Below, in pieces: positions 1-8,000 of a DNA stretch of 64,000 nt; the first letter of the stretch is position 1; the number at the start of each line of letters is the position of its first letter. The stretch is from NCBI RefSeq assembly GCF_039539605.1, contig NZ_BAABDL010000085.1, forward strand, positions 1-64,000. Direction: 5' to 3'. The notes below the pieces were generated by a model. The model searched no databases. It was given only the letters and a program-made list of their open reading frames with translations, and was not told where the DNA came from. The stretch comes from Amphibacillus indicireducens (lineage in GTDB: Bacteria; Bacillota; Bacilli; Bacillales; Amphibacillaceae). Position numbers and translations under genes: made by a program.

Positions 1-2
1 AA

Positions 3-92
3 CTGGCATTCACTTTTGGCAATTTAATGGGCAAATCACCTATAAAAAATCAAGTTATGAATAATGCAGGTTATTATTTTAAAAAAATTTAA
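3..92 (+). CDS. C-terminal end of an unidentified gene (partial)
   Basis: The third forward frame is open from the window edge to TAA at 90-92 and encodes 29 residues ending in GYYFKKI. The other two forward frames stop early or look non-coding. This could be the tail of a gene that starts outside the window. Nothing in it identifies a family, and it may be chance. Confidence 0.3.
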   Translation: MAFTFGNLMGKSPIKNQVMNNAGYYFKKI

Positions 93-180
93 TTTTTTGT
101 AGAAAAAAGCATGATTTTGTCCAAAAAAAGACTGTAATATGCTATGGTTAACCTATCAAATTAATCTAATAGGTGATGAT

Positions 181-1041
181 ATGAATAAAAAGAACCTAAT
201 GATCGGATTAACGCTATTATTAATTTCATTAATCGGGATTATTGTTCCAACGATGATCAGCAATCAATCAGGCGCACAGCCTTCACGCAGTCAAGACGGT
301 GAAGCGCTATTGTTGTCCAATCAACACATTAGATCAAGACGTGGCTATCGGTTTAAGTATGCTGACCAATTCAGCTTTAACACAGACGACATCGAAGTAG
401 AACTCGATGAATTGGAAGATGAGGAAGAGTTAGATATACACGATAGTGAAGTTGGGCACAATCAAGAATATGGGAATTATTCAAATATTAATACAGAAGT
501 AGATAATGGTTCTGATTTTTGGGGAAATGGAAAATCTGATTCAGGTAGTGGTGGAACAGACTCTGGTTCGGGTAGTGGTGGAACAGGCTCTGGTTCGGGT
601 AGTGGTGGAACAGGCTCTGGTTCGGGTAGTGGTGGAACAGGCTCCGGTTCGGGCAGTGGTGGAACAGGCTCCGGTTCGGGCAGTGGTGGAACAGGCTCCG
701 GTTCGGGCAGTGGTGGAACAGGCTCTGGTTCAGGCAGTGGTGGAACAGGCTCTGGTTCAGGAAGTGGCGGAACAGGTTCTGGTTCGGGCAGTGGTGGAAC
801 AGGCTCTGGTTCGGGCAGTGGCGGAACAGGCTCTGGTTCAGGCAGTGGTGGAACAGATTCTGGTTCAGGTACTGGTGGAACAGACTCTGGTTCAGGTAGT
901 GGTGGAACAGACTCTGGTTTAGATAGTGGTGGAACAGGCTCTGGTTCAGAAAGTGATGGAGAGGGCTCTGATTCTGAAAATGATGAAGTAGACTCTAATT
1001 CGGAGAGTAATGGAAATGGAACAGATTATGGTTCGGATTAG
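181..1041 (+). CDS. Secreted or membrane-anchored Ser/Gly-rich repeat protein
   Basis: A protein of about 286 residues. I start it at ATG 181, which has AGGTGAT just upstream, rather than at ATG 139, which has no ribosome site. Residues 6-25 form one hydrophobic segment (signal peptide or anchor). Residues 60-120 are very acidic (runs of D and E). From about residue 125 to 259 it is a nine-residue repeat, GSGSGSGGT with G/D variation, and the tail is acidic and Ser/Asn-rich. There is no LPXTG motif and no enzymatic domain. The composition suggests a flexible, exported, negatively charged surface polymer, common in halophile and alkaliphile cell envelopes. The function is unknown. Confidence 0.7.
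   Translation: MNKKNLMIGLTLLLISLIGIIVPTMISNQSGAQPSRSQDGEALLLSNQHIRSRRGYRFKYADQFSFNTDDIEVELDELEDEEELDIHDSEVGHNQEYGNYSNINTEVDNGSDFWGNGKSDSGSGGTDSGSGSGGTGSGSGSGGTGSGSGSGGTGSGSGSGGTGSGSGSGGTGSGSGSGGTGSGSGSGGTGSGSGSGGTGSGSGSGGTGSGSGSGGTGSGSGSGGTDSGSGTGGTDSGSGSGGTDSGLDSGGTGSGSESDGEGSDSENDEVDSNSESNGNGTDYGSD
553..957 (+). repeat. 27-bp coding minisatellite
   Basis: The hexamer GGAACA recurs fifteen times at an exact 27-bp spacing, from 553 to 931. Units differ mostly at third codon positions (GGC/GGT, TCG/TCA, TCT/TCC). Each unit encodes GSGSGSGGT or a close variant. The array sits inside the Ser/Gly-rich protein gene. Copy number is likely to vary by slippage, always in steps of nine residues. Confidence 0.95.
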
Positions 1042-1300
1042 TATTAAGAGGTGTAATAAGCTCTGAACAGCGTGCAAACAAAGCAAAGGAATGAGATTAA
1101 TATAGAAGAAATGGTAGTATATTCTTTGAAGTTTTAGCATAATGAACTTCTTAATTTTGGTTAATGTTATTATAATTACAATTAATTTGAAGTCAGTAGC
1201 GTTGTATAAACAAGTTAAGATAAAATCAAATTATGTGACTGATATTGCTCTCTCAATACAACCGCTATGGGAAAAATTTGCTATCGCAGGAGTGCCTTGG

Positions 1301-1502
1301 ACGCATAGGATGTGGGTCAGTTAGACTAAGTGGATCTTCGGCTTACGCTTTTCCCGTAGATGTCCTCATATTTGCTCTACTCTAATGTCTACTTGCCTAC
1401 AGGATATGAAAGAGCTCTAAAACATCGCATGAAACAGACTATTTAGCAGATGAGAGATGTGTAGACTCCCACGGGAAAAGCAAGAGCTTGAGATCCACTT
1501 TG
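1301..1502. repeat. Dispersed hairpin-forming repeat in a gene-poor stretch
   Basis: The interval 1042-1905 has no convincing gene. Within it, the 20-mer at 1307-1326 (AGGATGTGGGTCAGTTAGAC) recurs exactly at 46126-46145 and, inverted with small changes, near 46627-46645. The segment from 1328 (GTGGATCTTCGGCT) resembles 46210 onward. Bases 1328-1366 and 1463-1502 form an imperfect inverted repeat. This is a non-coding repeat family, perhaps a degraded relative of the element nested at 46090-46773. Confidence 0.65.
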
Positions 1503-1854
1503 ACAAGCGGGCTTTGCTTGGCAAAGTTAGCTCAAGCCTTGCCCGTAGGAAAGCGAAACATCTCTCAGCTGCGGGTGTGATTCGCTTACTTAGAGCTAGT
1601 TATCTTAACTCACATCGATAAGACCTGATATAGGAAAGAAAAGTTTATACAACTCTACTGTTTTGAAGTACTAATTAAAAAATTTGATCAAGTGATTGAT
1701 ATAGTCAATGATACTAGCAGGATGTGAACAGAAGACTTAATCTCATGGAAAGTAGGTACTTAGAGCAAAAATCAAAATTGTGTCTCGATTATAATTATTC
1801 TTAATTTATATTAGAAGTTATGAGGTACATTTAAGCAATAACCTTTTTGTTTAA

Positions 1855-1892
1855 TGTTACATAATTGTATGTTACAATCACATTATGTAACA
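1855..1892 (+). promoter_or_regulatory. Inverted repeat operator upstream of the integrase gene
   Basis: TGTTACATAA at 1855-1864 is matched by TTATGTAACA at 1883-1892, with another TGTTACA at 1870-1876 between them. The last arm ends just before the ribosome site (GGAGG at 1894-1898). This arrangement suits a repressor acting on the recombinase promoter. The binding protein is not identifiable. Confidence 0.5.
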
Positions 1893-1905
1893 TGGAGGTG
1901 TGGAT

Positions 1906-2460
1906 ATGTCAGTGACGGAACCAATTAAAGATGTGAAAAAAATTCGAGCAATGATTGAGGCAAGTAAAGAAACGCCAACACGAAACTATTGCTTCGTCTT
2001 ATTAGCTTTACACACTGGGTTACGAATGAAGGACCTGTTACAACTAAAGAAGCAAGATGTTTTTGATAGTGATGAATCACGATCATTTTTAAATTTATCA
2101 ATGTACCCAAATGCACCGATCTATCTGAATCCCCAACTGAAAGAATTAATTGAGCGGTACGTTTCAGATGAAAAATTAGCACATGACGATTATCTGTTTC
2201 AGTCAAAAGAAGCAAAAGAGCCAATTTCAAGACAACAAGCGAGTCGAATCATTAAGAAGATTGCCAAGCGACATGGAATTACCGGATCAGTTAATATGCA
2301 TACATTACGGAAGACATATGCTTACCATGCCTACCGAAATGGGATCGCAATTTCATTGATCCAAAAACGGTTACATCAACGGACGATCATGACGACGAAA
2401 CGCTATATAGGCTTAGATAATTTAAACACAACTGAGATCAAAGTTGATGTCCGATTTTAA
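1906..2460 (+). CDS. Small tyrosine recombinase (YoeC-like integrase)
   Basis: A 184-residue protein that consists essentially of the catalytic domain of the phage integrase/XerC-D family and lacks the usual N-terminal SAM-like DNA-binding domain. Visible active-site residues are R40 (TGLR), H132 and R135 (HTLR), H157 (LHQR) and the nucleophile Y167 (TTKRY). The start is ATG 1906, spaced 7 nt from GGAGG; the GTG at 1900 is too close to it. It is followed after 31 nt by an esterase gene. No attachment site or phage genes were seen nearby, so it may be a domesticated recombinase, like B. subtilis YoeC. Confidence 0.85.
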   Translation: MSVTEPIKDVKKIRAMIEASKETPTRNYCFVLLALHTGLRMKDLLQLKKQDVFDSDESRSFLNLSMYPNAPIYLNPQLKELIERYVSDEKLAHDDYLFQSKEAKEPISRQQASRIIKKIAKRHGITGSVNMHTLRKTYAYHAYRNGIAISLIQKRLHQRTIMTTKRYIGLDNLNTTEIKVDVRF

Positions 2461-2491
2461 ACGATACTAAGAAGCAGTGGAGGGAAACGAA

Positions 2492-3262
2492 ATGGCAAGA
2501 ATGACATGTGAGTTTTTTTCAGAAGCACTAACGAAACAGACGACAATGATGGTTGTTTTACCTGATAAACCTCTTAAAAATGAAGATGGTACGATCAAAC
2601 CATATCCAACACTATATTTATTGCATGGTTTTAGTGATGATCACTCAATGTGGACGAGACAGACGTCTGTTGAGCGCTATGCCAATGAACGTGGTCTAGC
2701 TGTTGTGATGCCAGATGTTGATCATAGTTTTTATACCGACATGCGTTATGGTAAAAAGTACTGGACGTTTTTAACCGAAGAAGTACCTAATAAAGCACGT
2801 TTTTTCTTCCCGCTTTCTGATCGCCGTGAAGATAACTTTGTTGCTGGTCTTTCAATGGGTGGTTATGGTGCCTTCAAATGGCTTTTAAATCAACCTGATC
2901 AATTCGCAGCAGGTGCTTCACTATCTGGTGTTTTAGATTTAGCGAATCATGAGCAAGTTGACCAAGGTGATAATCCGAAGAATCAATCAGTATTCAATGC
3001 ATTTGGTGGAGAGAATTTAGTAGGAACAAGTCATGATATTTTCCACTTGGCCAAACAGGTCGATCAATTAGCTGGTTTAAAACCGAAACTTTATCATGCG
3101 TGTGGGACTGAAGATTTTCTCTTTGACCATAATGTACGATTTAAAGAACTGACGGACACATTATCATTAGATATCGAAACGATTTTTGATCCAGGTGAGC
3201 ACGAATGGGGTTACTGGGATCATCATATTAAGCAAGTGATTAACTGGCTACCAATTCAATAA
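2492..3262 (+). CDS. Alpha/beta-hydrolase esterase (EstA/FrmB-like)
   Basis: A 256-residue hydrolase of the esterase D/tributyrin esterase type. It has the oxyanion region LLHGFSDDHSMW near residues 45-56, the nucleophile elbow GLSMGG with S121, an acid in the segment CGTEDF, and a catalytic histidine at H237 (GEHEWGYWDH). The start is ATG 2492, 9 nt after GGAGGG; the GTG at 2477 lies within that site. The family cleaves short-chain acyl or acetyl esters, including sugar acetates and S-formylglutathione. The substrate cannot be read here. There is no signal peptide, so it is cytoplasmic. Confidence 0.85.
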   Translation: MARMTCEFFSEALTKQTTMMVVLPDKPLKNEDGTIKPYPTLYLLHGFSDDHSMWTRQTSVERYANERGLAVVMPDVDHSFYTDMRYGKKYWTFLTEEVPNKARFFFPLSDRREDNFVAGLSMGGYGAFKWLLNQPDQFAAGASLSGVLDLANHEQVDQGDNPKNQSVFNAFGGENLVGTSHDIFHLAKQVDQLAGLKPKLYHACGTEDFLFDHNVRFKELTDTLSLDIETIFDPGEHEWGYWDHHIKQVINWLPIQ

Positions 3263-3267
3263 AATTT

Positions 3268-3306
3268 AACCAACAGTCTAAAATATAAAAGGCTGTTGGT
3301 TTTTTT
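3268..3306 (+). terminator. Rho-independent terminator after the esterase gene
   Basis: AACCAACAG pairs with CTGTTGGTT, followed by a run of seven T. It closes the integrase-esterase unit. Confidence 0.85.
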
Positions 3307-3389
3307 AATTCATGCACTTAATTAATTGAATGACACACTCTTATGCTAAACTGTAGTTAGGATGATATTATAGAAATTAGGTGAAGTAA

Positions 3390-4058
3390 TTGAATATACT
3401 TATAGTTGAGGATGAAAAGAAGTTAGCGCGGGTTTTACAGTTAGAGTTGGAATATGAGGGTTATCAAGTGACAACTGTTTATGATGGTCGTGAAGCATTA
3501 GATTTGATTAATCAAGAAGATTATGACTTGATTTTATTGGACGTGATGTTGCCCGGATTGAGTGGGATGGAGATTTTGCGTCGGATGAGAAAAGACGAGC
3601 AAGTTACACCAGTTATTTTATTAACGGCTAGAGATGCGACTTACGATAAAGTAAGCGGCCTCGACTTAGGGGCAAATGATTACATGACGAAACCGTTTGA
3701 AATTGAAGAATTATTAGCTCGAATTCGTGCCCAACTAAGAAATAATCAAAAGCAAACACAACAACAAAATCACCAGATTAGTGTGAAAGAACTTATCATT
3801 GATGAGGCTCAATATCAAACGACGTGGCAAGGTCAGTTAGTTGAATTAACAAAGCGTGAATTTGATTTACTCGTTTACCTAGCCAAGAACGCCAATCAAG
3901 TTTTATCACGAGATCAGTTATTAAGCCAAGTTTGGGGCTTCGACTATGCAGGTGAAACAAATGTTGTTGATGTTTATGTTCGCTACTTACGGCAAAAAAT
4001 TGACTACAACTTAATCGAAACAGTACGAGGGATCGGTTATATTATAAGGACTGATTAA
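3390..4058 (+). CDS. OmpR-family response regulator
   Basis: 222 residues: an N-terminal receiver domain (1-115) with acidic pocket EDE near residues 7-9, phospho-acceptor D51 (LILLDVMLPG) and the conserved K in MTKPF, then a winged-helix DNA-binding domain (about 128-220; ELTKREFDLL, DVYVRYLRQK). The start codon is TTG with AGGTGA upstream. Its stop overlaps the kinase ATG by one base. It resembles ArlR/YkoG-type regulators. The likely target is the downstream PepSY gene, whose promoter region has spaced TTCTCAT repeats. Confidence 0.92.
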   Translation: MNILIVEDEKKLARVLQLELEYEGYQVTTVYDGREALDLINQEDYDLILLDVMLPGLSGMEILRRMRKDEQVTPVILLTARDATYDKVSGLDLGANDYMTKPFEIEELLARIRAQLRNNQKQTQQQNHQISVKELIIDEAQYQTTWQGQLVELTKREFDLLVYLAKNANQVLSRDQLLSQVWGFDYAGETNVVDVYVRYLRQKIDYNLIETVRGIGYIIRTD

Positions 4059-5410
4059 TGGTGACACTGAGACAAAAAATATCTTTAATTGTAACTGGGA
4101 TTATGATCAGTTTTTTAATCTTAATCTTTGGCTTAATTTATATTTCATTTCAATCGGTTACGATTAATCAAGAAATGGAGCGAATTGAAAGTCAAGCTGC
4201 CGTTATAAGGGAAGCGTTAGCGAGTGATGCTGCGCAAGAAGTGGATCCGAGCCAGTTGTTACGCGCGTATTTACCAACAGATGGCATGATTCGCGTTATT
4301 AATGATCAACAAGTGGCGATTCAGACCGTTACAAGAGATACAGAACTAACAGCTGTTGATCCTGTATTTAACTCAGGTCAGCAAATTGAGCAAATAAATG
4401 ACCCTGTGCTTGGTCGAATTGCCCGGTTATCGTTTCCGTTAATTTGGACAGATGGTCAAGTTGTTTCATTAGAAGTGATTGAACGAATTGATCAAGTTGA
4501 CGAGATGATGGATATTTTATCATACGTACTTATCATTGCACTTGTTATCATGATCATTCCAATTTGGCTTGCAGGAAAAGGAATTAGCCAAATTATTTTC
4601 AAGCCAATTAAACGCTTGACAGATGTGATGAAGTCAAATCAGACAGATGGTGAATGGCAGTTAATTGAGCTGAATTCGAAATCTAATGATGAAATTGCCC
4701 AGCTAGGCGCGACTTACAATGAGATGAATGAACGGATTAGGGAGAATTTTTTCAAACAAAAGCAGTTCGTTTCAAATGCATCACATGAATTGAAAACGCC
4801 GATAGCCATTATTAAAAGCTATGCGCAGTTGATTCAACGTCAGGGGAAAGTGAACCCAGAAGTGATTGAAGAGTCTGTTGAAGCGATTGATTTCGAAACA
4901 GATCGGATGACGCAGTTGATTCAACAGATGTTGATGTTAGCGACATTAGATCGTGGTGATGGTTTGACATATCAAACGGTTGATTTAGTTAAATTATCAC
5001 GTGATTCGATTCGTTCAATTTCAGCTGCTTTTAATCGAAGTATTCAGTTTGATACGAATACGGAGCAGATTGAGGTGAGTGTTGATCCGGAAAAAATCAA
5101 TCAAGTGCTTTATATTCTTTTAGACAATGCTCAGAAGTATAGTGATGATTTAATTCAGTTGTCACTTGAGCAAGTGAGTGATCATGTGTTGATATCTGTG
5201 ATTGATTGTGGTGAGGGAATAAGTGAACAAGATCAGCTGAAAATTTTTGATCGATTTTATCGAGTTGATCAGGGAAGAAGTAGAGAAACAGGTGGTACAG
5301 GGTTAGGACTTTCGATTGCAAAAGAGATTATTTCAGCCCATGGAGGGACGTTAACTCTGACTAGTGAACAAGGTAAAGGAACAACTTTTTCAATTATGAT
5401 CCCGAATTAA
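4058..5410 (+). CDS. Sensor histidine kinase (ArlS/YkoH-like)
   Basis: 450 residues. Transmembrane helices lie at about 8-28 and 152-172, flanking an extracytoplasmic sensor of about 120 residues. HAMP follows (about 173-228), then the dimerisation box SHELKTP with phospho-acceptor H243, and the ATP-binding domain with N box (LLDNAQKYS), G1 (CGEGIS), F box (DRFYRVD) and G2 (GGTGLGLSI). All catalytic motifs are intact. The partner is the overlapping response regulator gene. The PepSY protein downstream may be secreted or membrane-anchored and feed back on the sensor, as proposed for ykoGHI-type loci. Confidence 0.92.
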   Translation: MVTLRQKISLIVTGIMISFLILIFGLIYISFQSVTINQEMERIESQAAVIREALASDAAQEVDPSQLLRAYLPTDGMIRVINDQQVAIQTVTRDTELTAVDPVFNSGQQIEQINDPVLGRIARLSFPLIWTDGQVVSLEVIERIDQVDEMMDILSYVLIIALVIMIIPIWLAGKGISQIIFKPIKRLTDVMKSNQTDGEWQLIELNSKSNDEIAQLGATYNEMNERIRENFFKQKQFVSNASHELKTPIAIIKSYAQLIQRQGKVNPEVIEESVEAIDFETDRMTQLIQQMLMLATLDRGDGLTYQTVDLVKLSRDSIRSISAAFNRSIQFDTNTEQIEVSVDPEKINQVLYILLDNAQKYSDDLIQLSLEQVSDHVLISVIDCGEGISEQDQLKIFDRFYRVDQGRSRETGGTGLGLSIAKEIISAHGGTLTLTSEQGKGTTFSIMIPN

Positions 5411-5415
5411 TGATT

Positions 5416-5433
5416 TTCTCATCAAATTCTCAT
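5416..5433 (+). promoter_or_regulatory. Direct repeats, candidate response-regulator site
   Basis: TTCTCAT occurs at 5416-5422 and 5427-5433, start to start 11 bp, which is one helical turn and typical of OmpR-family dimers. A possible promoter follows (TTGTTT at 5445, TAAACT at 5466, a short 15-bp spacer), as expected for an activated promoter. This suggests the PepSY gene is controlled by the adjacent two-component system. Confidence 0.5.
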
Positions 5434-5501
5434 TTAATTTAAAGTTGTTTTTCATATACCTTCGATAAACTAAAGGTAATCAAATAAGGAGGTCGTTCAT
5501 T

Positions 5502-6356
5502 ATGAAAAAAGCAACAATTAAAGCAATCGCAAGTATAGTAGGAGGATTAATCGTTTTCGGTGTCGCATTTTTAATTTTCCAATCATCACCGAGCACAAGT
5601 GAAGCAACAATGACAAGACAAGAGGCTGAGAAAATTGCCCAAGATCAATTCCAAGGTGAAGTCGTCTCAGTCGAATTTGATGATGGCCGCTATGAAATTG
5701 AAATTGAAACAGAGGATGCGCAGTATGAGTTAAAAATAGATGCTGAAACAGGTAAGATCGTTAAGTTAGAGGAAAACAAAAATCGTAAACAAGTTGCGCA
5801 GAAGTCTGATACAGAAACAACAAAAGTTGATGAAGCTGATGCACAAACTCAGGTAGAAGAAGTTAAGCAAGAAAAGAAAGAAGAGCCAAAAGAACAGTCG
5901 AATCAGACAACAACAACAACAAAACCGAGTAAAAATGTGATCATCTCCTCAGATGATGCAAGTAAAATTGCCCATGATCAGGTTCCAAATGCTACAATTA
6001 TCAAGATCGAATTAGATTCTGATGATGGTCAGCGCTATTATGAGATTGAAATGCATACAGATGATCAAGAGGTAGAGATTGAAATTGATGCATATACTGG
6101 TAAAGTTATTATGATTGAATATGAGCGATTAGAAGGTAGTCGTAAGGGGAACAGTGAGATTATTTCAATGGATGAAGCAAAACAAATCGCTCTAGCAAAA
6201 GAGCCAGGTGCGAAAATTATCGAAGCAAAACTTGATCGTGATGATGGTAAATATTATTACGAAATTGAGATGGAAACGTCTAAGTATGAAATCGAAGTTG
6301 ACATTGATGCTCAAACAGGTAAGATCATTGACCTAGACTATGATGACCGTGACTAA
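5502..6356 (+). CDS. Membrane-anchored protein with three PepSY domains
   Basis: 284 residues with one N-terminal membrane segment (about 9-28). Three PepSY units follow, each with a helix rich in A/K/Q (e.g. ASKIAHDQVP) then strands with YEIE and ending IDAxTGKI: about 36-92, 144-207 and 220-282. A charged, Gln/Glu/Thr-rich linker joins the first two. PepSY domains are linked to inhibition of proteases or to sensing in the envelope. It has its own promoter region after the kinase gene, a GGAGG ribosome site and a terminator, so it can be made apart from the two-component pair. Confidence 0.88.
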   Translation: MKKATIKAIASIVGGLIVFGVAFLIFQSSPSTSEATMTRQEAEKIAQDQFQGEVVSVEFDDGRYEIEIETEDAQYELKIDAETGKIVKLEENKNRKQVAQKSDTETTKVDEADAQTQVEEVKQEKKEEPKEQSNQTTTTTKPSKNVIISSDDASKIAHDQVPNATIIKIELDSDDGQRYYEIEMHTDDQEVEIEIDAYTGKVIMIEYERLEGSRKGNSEIISMDEAKQIALAKEPGAKIIEAKLDRDDGKYYYEIEMETSKYEIEVDIDAQTGKIIDLDYDDRD

Positions 6357-6363
6357 TTATAAA

Positions 6364-6407
6364 ATCAAAAAACATGTATTCGTAATTGCGGGTACATGTT
6401 TTTTGAT
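6364..6407 (+). terminator. Terminator after the PepSY gene
   Basis: ATCAAAAAACATGTA pairs with TACATGTTTTTTGAT across a 14-nt loop, giving a T run on either strand. Confidence 0.85.
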
Positions 6408-6425
6408 CTGAAAAGTAATTTAGAC

Positions 6426-6458
6426 AAAAAAGGAGAACGAGTCATCTCGTTCTCCCTT
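6426..6458 (-). terminator. Terminator of the cold-shock gene
   Basis: GGAGAACGAG and CTCGTTCTCC form a 10-bp stem with loop TCAT. Read on the minus strand it is followed by a T run. Confidence 0.85.
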
Positions 6459-6473
6459 TAGTTATTAGTTTAA

Positions 6474-6674
6474 TTATTCTTTAGTAACGTTAGCTGCTTG
6501 TGGACCACGGTTGCCTTCTTCGATGTCGAAAGTTACGCTTTGTCCTTCTTCAAGTGTTTTAAAGCCGTCGCCTTGAATTGCTGAGAAGTGTACGAATACA
6601 TCATCTTGTCCTTCAACTTCGATAAAGCCAAAACCTTTGTCTGCGTTAAACCATTTTACTGTTCCTTGTGCCAT
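6474..6674 (-). CDS. Cold-shock protein, CspA family
   Basis: 66 residues, the usual length. RNP1 (KGFGFIEV) and RNP2 (VFVHFSAI) are intact, so it should bind single-stranded RNA/DNA as an OB-fold chaperone. The start ATG at 6674 has AGGAGG upstream on the minus strand; an extended frame to 6731 has no ribosome site. The gene has a leader of about 120 nt behind a strong promoter, as in cold-regulated csp mRNAs. Confidence 0.95.
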   Translation of the reverse strand: MAQGTVKWFNADKGFGFIEVEGQDDVFVHFSAIQGDGFKTLEEGQSVTFDIEEGNRGPQAANVTKE

Positions 6675-6799
6675 ATTACTTATCCTCCTAGTGTGGTATA
6701 TCCACACACATGTATTACTATTCTTGCTCAAGCATCAAAACGAAAACTTTCACGATGTTAGTTACTTGAAGTGTTTTGTCGAACAAAATAGCTAAATTC

Positions 6800-6828
6800 A
6801 TTATAGCAAGCATATGAAGCAATTGCAA
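6800..6828 (-). promoter_or_regulatory. Sigma-A promoter of the cold-shock gene
   Basis: On the minus strand TTGCAA, a 17-bp spacer and a perfect TATAAT. Transcription would start near 6793, giving an untranslated leader of about 120 nt. Confidence 0.8.
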
Positions 6829-7212
6829 GCCTTTATCGCCTAAAACTAAATTAATCAAATTAAAATTCACCAAATTATAAATACATCAAGCTAGAAACCA
6901 ATTGTACCAAGCGATTGCATGCCATCGCTAACATCATTGAATGATCAAAAAAATTCTGAAAAATCAATAAAAATTTGATTGAACCTGTTTTTAAACGGCA
7001 TTTTCAATAATTAAAATGTTCGAGTGAAGAGCAAAATCCGTCTGATCAAAGTGAAAATCATGGCTTTAACTTCAATATAATCGTTCGTATTTTTATACTC
7101 GAATACTTTTTTAGAAAAAGACTATACCACTTACACTTATATATACAAAAGTGACCTGTTTAAAAATGGGTTTAATTGAAGGGTTCAGAACCATTGCTGG
7201 ATGGCTTATTCC
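6829..7212. other. Intergenic stretch without a supported gene
   Basis: AT-rich DNA between the divergent csp and atp promoters. I see no open frame with a ribosome site and no strong repeat or RNA structure. Confidence 0.6.
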
Positions 7213-7242
7213 TTGACACTCTCTAAATCATTATGATACGAT
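7213..7242 (+). promoter_or_regulatory. Probable promoter of the ATP synthase operon
   Basis: A perfect -35 TTGACA at 7213-7218, an 18-bp spacer and TACGAT at 7237-7242. Transcription would begin near 7249, directly before a strong hairpin. Confidence 0.6.
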
Positions 7243-7254
7243 TTTCTAAGGCGG

Positions 7255-7298
7255 AACATGGTACCCAAATGGCATTTTAGTTAGGGTACCATGTTTTT
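7255..7298 (+). promoter_or_regulatory. Hairpin at the 5' end of the atp leader
   Basis: AACATGGTACCC (7255-7266) pairs perfectly with GGGTACCATGTT (7284-7295) around a 17-nt loop and is followed by TTTTT. It lies between the promoter and the ribosome site (GGAGG 7306-7310). It could be an mRNA-stabilising 5' stem-loop, an attenuator, or a terminator of an upstream transcript. Confidence 0.7.
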
Positions 7299-7318
7299 AA
7301 AGCGAGGAGGTCATGATA

Positions 7319-7558
7319 ATGACTGAACATGAAAATGGTGACAACAAGTCCCGTCAAAATAATGACATGATCCGAACATTAGCATACTTCTCGCAAATCG
7401 GCGTAACCATGGGAGCAACGGTATTAATCGGTGTTTTAATAGGGAAATACTTAGACGATCTATTTGGTACGTCACCGTGGCTGTTATTGATTTTCTCACT
7501 TTTAGGTGCAGGAGCAGCACTTAAATCTTTATTTAATGTGCCAAAGAATAAATCATAA
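7319..7558 (+). CDS. atpZ: AtpZ/AtpI-family ATP synthase accessory protein
   Basis: 79 residues: a polar N-terminus, then two membrane helices (about 19-42 and 50-68) with the motif GKYLDDLFGTSPW typical of AtpZ. The family assists assembly or cation supply of F1Fo synthases. I choose ATG 7319, 8 nt after GGAGG; ATG 7313 is only 2 nt away. It is the first gene of the operon. Confidence 0.85.
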   Translation: MTEHENGDNKSRQNNDMIRTLAYFSQIGVTMGATVLIGVLIGKYLDDLFGTSPWLLLIFSLLGAGAALKSLFNVPKNKS

Positions 7559-7593
7559 CAACCAGTGCATGATTATTAAGGAAGCGAGGTATT

Positions 7594-7965
7594 ATGAAAC
7601 TGTCTGATTTAGCAAAAAGAATGATTATTACAATTTTAATCATAGCAACCGTTAGTACGTTAGGTTCAGTAATTTATCACCGCTCACTAGATTTCCTTCC
7701 ATTTTTAATCGGAGCCACCTTAGGCTCAGCCGTAAGTATTTCAAAAGTAATTCTCCTGGAACACGCCGTCAACAAAGCACTGAAAATGGAGCGAAAAACT
7801 GCAGGAAATTATGTCACAATCCAGCACGTATTAAGACTTTTACTTTCAGGTGTTGCATTTCTAATTGGTGCACTCGTCCCACAAGTGAGTTTATGGGGAG
7901 TCGTCGCAGGTATTTTAGCATTCCAGGTAGCTGTTTACAGCGTTCGCTCAACAACTAAAAATTAA
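7594..7965 (+). CDS. atpI: ATP synthase subunit I
   Basis: 123 residues with four predicted membrane helices (about 11-29, 34-55, 70-92 and 97-117). Length, hydropathy and the position before atpB fit subunit I, a chaperone for c-ring assembly. The ribosome site is AAGGAAGCGAGG. Confidence 0.85.
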   Translation: MKLSDLAKRMIITILIIATVSTLGSVIYHRSLDFLPFLIGATLGSAVSISKVILLEHAVNKALKMERKTAGNYVTIQHVLRLLLSGVAFLIGALVPQVSLWGVVAGILAFQVAVYSVRSTTKN

Positions 7966-8000
7966 GCAAATCGATTATCATGATAGGTGGTGATTAGTCA

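Noticed and set aside
506..922. 138-codon frame rich in VVEQALV repeats
   Set aside because: It is the other reading frame of the 27-bp repeat in the Ser/Gly protein; it is open only because the repeat length is a multiple of three.
1142..1324. 60-codon plus-strand frame
   Set aside because: No ribosome site, no family pattern, and it ends within a dispersed non-coding repeat.
6829..7212. Structured RNA between csp and atp
   Set aside because: Only AT-rich DNA without strong stems was found before the atp promoter.
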